The position numbers and the translations under genes are program-made. From assembly GCA_034096865.1 (NCBI GenBank), contig JAWQFJ010001836.1, positions 135,001-172,013 of the forward strand: a stretch of 37,013 nt of DNA. Reading direction: 5' to 3'. This stretch comes from Theodoxus fluviatilis (taxonomy: Eukaryota > Mollusca > Gastropoda > Cycloneritida > Neritidae). The stretch's first letter is position 1; each line of letters begins with the position of its first letter. Positions 29,490 through 37,013 of this stretch are shown piece by piece. The notes below the pieces were generated by a model. That model worked only from the letters and a program-made list of their open reading frames with translations, was not told the origin of the DNA and did no database searches.

Positions 29490-32145
29490 TGATGAGGCTG
29501 TTGTAGTTGTAGTGGAAATGGTGCTGTTGGTGCTGTTGCTATTGTTGTGATAGTAAGGGTGAAGTTGGTGCTGATGTAGTTATGATAGCAATGGTGATGT
29601 TGGTGCTGTTGTTGTAGTAATGGTGGTGCAGGTGGTGTTGATGCTGTTGTTGTTGATAGTAATGGTGGTATTAGTGCTGTTGTTGTAGTAAATGTGGTGC
29701 AGGTGGTGTTGGTGCTGTTGTCGTAGTAAGCGTGGTGCAAGTAGTGTTGGTGCTGTTGTTTTAGTAATGGTGGTGCAGGTGGTGTTGATGCTGTTATTGT
29801 AGTAATGGTAGTGCATGTGATGTTGGTGCTGTTGTTGTAGTAATGGTGGTGCAGGTGGTGTTGGTGATGTTGTTGTAATACTGGTGGTGCAGGTGGTGTT
29901 GGTGCTATTGTTGTAATACTGATGGTGCAGGTGGTGTTGATGTCCTTATGATAGTGATGGTGGTATTAGTGCTGTTGTTGTAGTAAATGTGGTGCAGGTG
30001 GTGTTTTGCTATTATAGTAGTAATGGTGGTGCAGATGGTGTTGGTGCTGTTGTTGTAGTAAAGGTGGTGCAGGTGAAGTTGGTGCTGTTGTTTTAGTAAT
30101 AGTGGTGCAGGTGGTGTTGGTGCTGTTGTTGTAGTAATGGTGGTACAGGTAGTGTTCGTGGTGGTGTTGCAGTAATGATGGTGCAGGTGGTGTAGGTGCT
30201 GTTGTTTTAGTAAAGGTGGTGCAGGTGGGGTTGGTGCTGTTGTGACAGTTATGGTTGTGCAGGTGGTGTTGGTGCTGTTGTTGTAGTAATGTTGGTGCAG
30301 TTGGTGTTTGTGCTGTTTTTATGGTAATGGTGATGATGGTGGTGGTGTTTTAATAATAGTGTTGCAGGTGGTGTGTGTGCTTCTGTTGTAGAAATGGTGG
30401 TGATGGTGGTGTTGTTGCTGTTGTTGTAGTTATGATAGCGATGGTGGGTGGTGTTGGTGCTGTATTTGTAGTAATTGTGGTGCAAGTGGTTTTGACGCTA
30501 ATGTTGTAGTAATGATGGTGTATGTGGTGTTGGTGCTGTTTTTGTGTTAATGGTGATGAAGGTAGGTTGCTGTTATTGTAGTTATGCTAGCGATGGTGGT
30601 ATTGGTCCCGTGTTCGTAGTAATGGTGGTGCAGGTGGTGTTGGTGCTGTTATTAAAGTAATCGTTGTATAGGAGATGTAGATGCAGTTGTTGTAGTGATG
30701 GTGATTTTGATGCTGTTGTTTTAGTAATGGTGGTGCAGATGGTGTTGGTGCTGTTGTTGTAGTAATGGTGGTGCAGGTGGTGTTGGTGCTATACTTGTAG
30801 TACTGTGGTGCAGGTGGTGTTTGTACGTGCTGTTGATGTAGTAAAGGTGGTGCAGATAGTGGTGTTGCAGTTGTTGTATTTATGGTAACGAAGGTGGTTT
30901 TGGTGCTGTTGTTGTAATAATGGCGGTGCAGGTGGTGTTGGTGCTGTTGTTGTACTAATAGTGGTGCAGGTGGTGTTGGTGCTGTTGTTGTAGTAATGGT
31001 GGTGCAGGTGGTGTTGGTGCTGTTGTTGTAGTAATGGTGGTGCAGGTGGTGTTGGTGCTGTGTTGTAGTAATGGTAGTGCTGGTGGTGCTGGTGCTGTTT
31101 TTGTAGTAATGGTGGTAAAGGTGCTGTTGGTGCTGTTGTTGTAGTAAAGGTTGTGAAGGTGGTGATGGTGCTGCTGTTGTAGTAATGGTTGTGCAGGTGG
31201 TTTTGGTGCTGCTGTTTTAGTAAAGGTTGTGTAAGTGGTGTTGGTGCTGTTGTTGTAGTAATGGTTGTGCAGGTGGTGTTGGTGCTGTTGTTGTAGTAAT
31301 GGTGGTGCAGGTGGTGTTGGTGCTGTGTTGTAGTAATGGTAGTGCTGGTGGTGCTGGTGCTGTTTTTGTAGTAATGGTGGTAAAGGTGCTGTTGGTGCTG
31401 TTGTTGTAGTAAAGGTTGTGAAGGTGGTGATGGTGCTGCTGTTGGAGTAATGGTTGTGCAGGTGGTTTTGGTGCTGCTGTTTTAGTAAAGGTTGTGTAAG
31501 TGGTGTTGGTGGTGTTGTTTTAGTAAAGGTTGTGTAAGTGGTGTTGGTGCTGTTGTTTTAGTAGAGGTTGTGTAAGTGGTGTTGGTGCTGTTGTTGTAGT
31601 AAAGGTTGTGCAGGTGGTGGTGATGATGTGTTTTAGTAATGGTGGTGAAGATAGTGTTGGTTCTGTGTTTGTGGTAAAGGTGGTGCAGATAGTGGTTGTG
31701 CTGTTGTTGTAATAAAGGTAGACATGTGGTGTTAGTGCTGTTGTTGTAGTAATGGTGGTGCAGGTGGTGTTGCTGCTGTTGTTGTAGTAATGGTAGTGCA
31801 GGTGGTGTTTGTGCTGTTATTGTAGTAAAGGTGGTGCAGGTGGTGTTGGTGCTGTTGTGTTAGTAATAATTTTGCAGGTGTTGGTGGTGCTGTCGTAGTA
31901 ATGGGTTTGCTGGTGGTGTTGTTGCTGTTGTTGTAGTAAATGTGGTGCATGTGATGGTGGTGCTGTTGTTGTAGTAAAGGTGGTGCAGGTGGTGGTGCTG
32001 GAGTTGTAGTAAAGGTGGGGCAAGTTGTGGTGGTGCTGGAGTTGTAGTAAAGGTGGTGCAGGTGGTGGTGCTGTTGTTGTAGTAAAGGTGGTGCAGGTGG
32101 TGGTGGTGCTGTTGTTGTAGTAAAGGTGGTGCAGGTGGTGGTGGT
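29490..32145 (+). repeat. 38-bp minisatellite, GT-rich, about 2.65 kb
   Basis: The unit is ATGGTGGTGCAGGTGGTG followed by TTGGTGCTGTTGTTGTAGTA. Successive GGTGCAGG starts at 30963 and 31001 give 38 bp. Units vary widely (AAAGG for AATGG, CAGATGG, TATTGTAG) and some differ in length. The plus strand has very little C. A block of about seven units (marker AGTGCTGGTGGTGCTGG at 31076) recurs 265 bp later at 31341, showing local segmental duplication. 38 is not a multiple of three and TAG lies in the unit, so it is not coding. Confidence 0.92.
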
Positions 32146-35100
32146 GGTGCTGTTGGTATTGGGTCTCGTGGTGCTAGCAATGCTGCTGTTGGTATTGGGT
32201 CTCGTGGTGGTAGCAATGCTGCTGTTGGTATTGGATCTCGTGGTGGTAGCAATGCTGCTGTTTGTATTGGATCTCGTGGTGGTAGCAATGCTGCTGTTGG
32301 TATTGGGTCTCGTGGGGGTAGCAATGCTGCTGTTGGTATTGGGTCTCGTGGTGGTAGAAATGCTGCTGTTGGTATTGGATCTCGTGGTGGTAGCAATGCT
32401 GCTGTTGGTTTTGGGTCTCGTGGTGGTGGTGGTGCTGTTGGTATTGGGTCTCGTGGTGGTAGTAATGCTGCTGTTGGTATTGGGCCTCGTGGTGTTAGCA
32501 ATGCTGCTGTTGGTATTGGGTCTCGTGGTGGTAGCAATGCTGCTGTTGGTATTGGATCTCCTGGTGGTGGTGGTGCTGTTGGTATTGAATCTCCTGGTGG
32601 TGGTGGTGGTGCTGTTGGTATTGGGTCTCGTGGTGGTAGCAATGCTGCTGTTGGTATTGGGTCTCGTGGTGGTGGTGGTGCTGTTGGTATTGGGTCTCGT
32701 GGTGGTAGCAATGCTGCTGTTGGTATTGGGTCTCGTGGTGGTAGCAATGCTGCTGTTGGTATTGGGTCTCGTGGTGGTAGCAATGCTGCTGTTGGTATTG
32801 GGTCTCGTGGTGGTGGTGGTGCTGTTGGTATTGGGTCTCGTGGTGGTAGCAATGCTGCTGTTGGTATTGGGTCTCGTGGTGGTGGTGGTGCTGTTGGTAT
32901 TGGGTCTCGTGGTGGTAGCAATGCTGCTGTTGGTATTGGGTCTCGTGGTGGTGGTGGTGCTGTTGGTTTTGGGTCTTGTGGTGGTAGCAATGCTGCTGTT
33001 GGTATTGGGTCTCGTGGTGGTAGCAATGCTGCTATTGGTATTGGGTCTCGTGGTGGTGGTGGTGCTGTTGGTATTGAGGCTCGTGGTGGTGGTGGTGCTG
33101 TTGGTATTGGGGCTCGTGGTGGTAGCAATGCTGCTGTTGGTATTGGATCTCGTGGTGGTAGCAATGCTGCTGTTGGTATTGGGTCTCGTGGTGGTAGCAA
33201 TGCTGCTGTTGGTATTGGGTCTCATGCTGGTGGTGGTGCTAGTGGTATTGGGTCTCGTGGTGGTAGCAATGCTGCTGTGGTTTTGGGTCTCGTGGTGGTA
33301 GCAATGCTGCTGTTGGTATTGGGTCTCGTGGTGGTAGCAATGCTGCTGTTGGTATTGGGTCTCGTGGTGGTGGTGGTGCTGTTGGTATTGGGTCTCGTGG
33401 TGGTAGCAATGCTGCTGTGGTTTTGGGTCTCGTGGTGGTAGCAATGCTGCTGTGGTTTTGGGTCACGTGGTGGTAACAATGCTGCTGTTGGTATTGGGTG
33501 TCGTGGTGGTGGTGGTGCTGTTGGTATTGGGTATCGTGGTGGTGGTGGTGCTGTTGGTATTGGGTCTCGTGTGGTGGTGCTAGTGGTATTGGGTCTCGTG
33601 GTGGTGGTGGTGCTGTTGGTATTGGGTCTCGTAGTGGTGGTGGTGCTGTTGATATTGGGTCTCGTGGTGGTGGTGGTGCTGTTGGTATTGGGTCTCGTGG
33701 TGGTGGTGGTGCTGTTGGTATTGGGTCTCGTGGTGGTGGTGGTGCTGTTGGTATTGGGTCTCGTGGTGGTAGCAATGCTGCTGTTGGTTTGGGGTCTCGT
33801 GGTGGTGGTGGTGCTGTTGGTATTGGGTCTCGTGGTGGTAGCAATGCTGCTGTTGGTATTGGGTCTCGTGGTGGTAGCAATGCTGCTGTTGGTATTGGAT
33901 CTCGTGATGATAGCAATGCTGCTGTTGGTATTGGATCTCGTGGTGGTAGCAATGCTGCTGTTGGTATTGGGTCTCGTGGTGGTAGCAATGCTGCTGTTGG
34001 TATTGGGTCTCGTGGTGGTAGCAATGCTGCTGTTGGTATTGGGTCTCGTGGTGGTGGTGGTGTTGTTGGTATTGGATCTCTTGGTGGTGGTGGTGGTGCT
34101 GTTGGTATTGGGTCTCGTGGTGGTAGCAATGCTGCTGTTGGTATTGGGTCTCGTGGTGGTAGCAATGCTGCTGTTGGTATTGTGTCTCGTGTTGGTAGCA
34201 ATGCTGCTGTTGGTATTGGATCTCATGGTGGTGGTGGTGGTGCTGTTGGTATTGGGTCTCGTGGTGCTAGCAATGCTGCTGTTGGTATTGGGTCTCGTGG
34301 TGGTAGCAATGCTGCTGTTGGTATTGGGTCTCGTGGTGGTAGCAATGCTGCTGTTGGTATTGGATCTCGTGGTGGTAGCAATGCTGCTGTTGGTATTGGA
34401 TCTCGTGGTGGTAGCAATGCTGCTGTTGGTATTGGGTCTCTTGACGGTAGCAATGCTGCTGTTGGTATTGGGTCTCGTGGTGGTAGAAATGCTGCTGTTG
34501 GTATTGGATCTCGTGGTGGTAGCAATGCTGCTGTTGGTATTGGATCTCGTGGTGGTGGTGGTGCTGTTGGTATTGGGTCTCGTGGTGGTAGCAATGCTGC
34601 TGTTGGTATTGGGCCTCGTGGTGTTAGCAATGCTGCTGTTGGTATTGGGTCTCGTGGTGGTAGCAATGCTGCTGTTGGTATTGGGTCTTGTGGTGGTAGC
34701 AATGCTGCTGTTGGTATTGGGTCTCGTGGTGGTGGTGGTGCTGTTGGTATTGGGTCTCGTGGTGGTGGTGGTGCTGTTGGTATTGGGTCTCGTGGTGGTA
34801 GCAATGCTGCTGTTGGTATTGGGTCTCGTGGTGGTGGTGGTGCTGTTGGTATTGGGTCTCGTGGTGGTGGTGGTGCTGTTGGTATTGGGTCTCATGGTGG
34901 TAGCAATGCTGCTGTTGGTATTGGGTCTCGTGGTGGTGGTGGTGCTGTCGGTATTGGGTCTCGTGGTGGTAGCAATGCTGCTGTTGGTATTGGGTCTCGT
35001 GGTGGTAGCAATGCTGCTGTTGGTATTGGGTCTCGTGGTGGTGGTGGTGCTGTTGGTATTGGGTCTCGTGGTGGTAGCAATGCTGCTGTTGGTATTGGGT

Positions 35101-37013
35101 CTCGTGGTGGTGGTGGTGCTGTTGGTATTGGGTCTCGTGGTGGTAGCAATGCTGCTGTTGGTATTGGATCTCTTGGTGGTAGCAATGCTGCTGTTGGTAT
35201 TGGGTCTCGTGGTGGTGGTGGTGCTGTTGGTTTTGGGTCTCGTGGTGGTAGCAATGCTGCTGTTGGTATTGGGTCTCGTGGTGGTAGCAATGCTGCTATT
35301 GGTATTGGGTCTCGTGGTGGTGGTGGTGCTGTTGGTATTGAGGCTCGTGGTGGTGGTGGTGCTGTTGGTATTGGGTCTCGTGGTGGTAGCAATGCTGCTG
35401 TTGGTATTGGATCTCGTGGTGGTAGCAATGCTGCTGTTGGTATTGGGTCTCGTGGTGGTAGCAATGCTGCTGTTGGTATTGGGTCTCATGCTGGTGGTGG
35501 TGCTGTTGGTATTGGGTCTCGTGGTGGTAGCAATGCTGCTGTGGTTTTGGGTCTCGTGGTGGTAGCAATGCTGCTGTTGGTATTGGGTCTCGTGGTGGTA
35601 GCAATGCTGCTGTTGGTATTGGGTCTCGTGGTGGTGCTGTTGGTATTGGGTCTCGTGGTTGTAGGAATGCTGCTGTGGTTTTGGGTCTCGTGGTGGTAGC
35701 AATGCTGCTGTGGTTTTGGGTCACGTGGTGGTAACAATGCTGCTGTTGGTATTGGGTCTCGTGGTGGTGGTGGTGCTGTTGGTATTGGGTATCGTGGTGG
35801 TGGTGGTGCTGTTGGTATTGGGTCTCGTGGTGGTGGTGGTGCTATTGGTATTGGGTCTCGTGGTGGTGGTGGTGCTGTTGGTATTGGGTCTCGTAGTGGT
35901 GGTGGTGCTGTTGGTATTGGGTCTCGTGGTGGTGGTGGTGGTGCTGTTGGTATTGGGTCTCATGGTGGTAGCAATGCTGCTGTTGGTATTGGGTCTCGTG
36001 GTGGTGGTGGTGCTGTTGGTATTGGGTCTCGTGGTGGTAGCAATGCTGCTGTTGGTTTGGGGTCTCGTGGTGGTGGTGGTGCTGTTGGTATTGGGTCTCG
36101 TGGTGGTAGCAATGCTGCTGTTGGTATTGGGTCTCGTGGTGGTAGCAATGCTGCTGTTGGTATTGGATCTCGTGATGATAGCAATGCTGTTGTTGGTATT
36201 GGGTCTCGTGGTGGTAGCAATGCTGCTGTTGGTATATGGTCTCGTGGTGGTAGCAATGCTGCTGTTGGTATTGGGTCTCGTGGTGGTAGCAATGCTGCTG
36301 TTGGTATTGGGTCTCGTGGTGGTGGTGGTGCTGTTGGTATTGGGTCTCGTGGTGGTGGTGGTGCTGTTGGTATTGGGTCTCGTGGTGGTAGCAATGCTGC
36401 TGTTGGTATTGGGTCTCTTGGTGGTAGCAATGCTGCTGTTGGTATTGGATCTCCTGGTGGTGGTGGTGGTGTTGTTGGTATTGGATCTCCTGGTGGTGGT
36501 GGTGGTGCTGTTGGTATTGGGTCTCGTGGTGGTAGCAATGCTGCTGTTGGTATTGGGTCTCGTGGTGGTAGCAATGCTGCTGTTGGTATTGTGTCTCGTG
36601 TTGGTAGCAATGCTGCTGTTGGTATTGGACCTCCTGGTGGTGGTGGTGGTGCTGTTGGTATTGGGTCTCGTGGTGCTAGCAATGCTGCTGTTGGTATTGG
36701 GTCTCGTGGTGGTAGCAATGCTGCTGTTGGTATTGGGTCTCGTGGTGGTAGCAATGCTGCTGTTGGTATTGGATCTCGTGGTGGTAGCAATGCTGCTGTT
36801 GGTATTGGATCTCGTGGTGGTAGCAATGCTGCTGTTGGTATTGGGTCTCGTGGTGGTAGCAATGCTGCTGTTGGTATTGGGTCTCGTGGTGGTAGAAATG
36901 CTGCTGTTGGTATTGGGTCTCGTTGTGGTGGTGGTGCTGTTGGTATTGGGTCTCGTGGTGGTAGCAATGCTGCTGTTGGTATTGGGCCTCGTGGTGTTAG
37001 CAATGCTGCTGTT
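32146..37013 (+). repeat. 33/36-bp minisatellite with ~2.27-kb higher-order repeat
   Basis: Two unit types alternate. The 36-bp type is GGTATTGGGTCTCGTGGTGG with TAGCAATGCTGCTGTT. The 33-bp type is the same but with TGGTGGTGCTGTT. About 140 units reach the window end, so the array is truncated. Variant units recur at fixed distance: CTCATGCTGG at 33221 and 35485 (2264 bp), GTTGGTTTGG at 33783 and 36051 (2268), CTCGTGATGA at 33901 and 36169 (2268). The very long frames (GIGSRGGSNAAV on plus; TNSSIATTTRPN or PRDPIPTAALLP on minus) follow from unit lengths divisible by three and are open in several frames at once. A rare 35-bp unit (GCTGCTGTGGTTTTGGGTC) shifts frame near 33280-33460 and 35540-35720. 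Confidence 0.93.

Noticed and set aside
33222..35702. 826-codon minus-strand and 733-codon plus-strand frames as genes
   Set aside because: Length follows from repeat units divisible by three that lack stops. The frames overlap each other on both strands and change reading phase at each higher-order repeat boundary. The protein-like mucin reading is kept only as a finding.

Overview
The window is eukaryotic, very repeat-rich and gene-poor. The evidence is non-LTR retrotransposon relics, several terminal-inverted-repeat (TIR) elements, SINE-like units with (ATTC)n tails, long CA/GA/TTC/TG microsatellites and spliceosomal-type splice signals. There is no prokaryote-like operon structure. The repeat style suggests a marine invertebrate, plausibly a mollusc. 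That is an inference from general familiarity, not a measurement. No complete protein-coding gene can be supported.

Layout. (1) 1-12768 is a giant imperfect palindrome. The left arm (1-6303) and right arm (6342-12768) are reverse complements around a 38-bp spacer, with scattered substitutions and indels. Each arm carries the same nested content: a TIR-bounded element (2042-5393; 7405-10744), two ACCGGTA-rich dyad modules, and a 5'-truncated LINE with poly(A) and a 16-bp target-site duplication (4004-5296; 7502-8792). Because the LINE is in both arms, it inserted before the inversion-duplication. (2) 12769-15800 holds tRNA-like and other repeat fragments, a poly-C run, and long CA, GA and TG microsatellites. 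(3) 15800-17950 holds a decayed LINE 3' end with a broken zinc finger and a candidate exon resembling a CARD/death-fold. (4) 17958-18846 is an 890-bp polypyrimidine tract, (TTC)n then (CT)n. It is followed by an inverted-repeat structure with shuffled copies of a roughly 80-bp unit (18852-20190). (5) 20580-25800 holds SINE-like copies, a MITE-like element with ~71-bp TIRs, a tRNA(Asn)-like relic, and a 581-bp TIR element nested in a SINE-like copy. That element shares a 190-bp core with the palindrome arms. (6) 25800-29490 has the only gene-like signals: a minus-strand CCAAT/TATA/ATG/splice-donor set, a minus-strand terminal-exon candidate just upstream, and a possible signal-anchor exon. (7) From 29490 to the window end, two related GT-rich minisatellites run without break: a 38-bp family, then a 33/36-bp family with a higher-order repeat of about 2.27 kb.

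Most of the long open reading frames are compositional by-products of microsatellites and minisatellites and are not annotated as genes. I see no set of genes working together. The interest lies in genome architecture: a large palindrome whose relative history can be read from nested insertions, and a higher-order-structured minisatellite.
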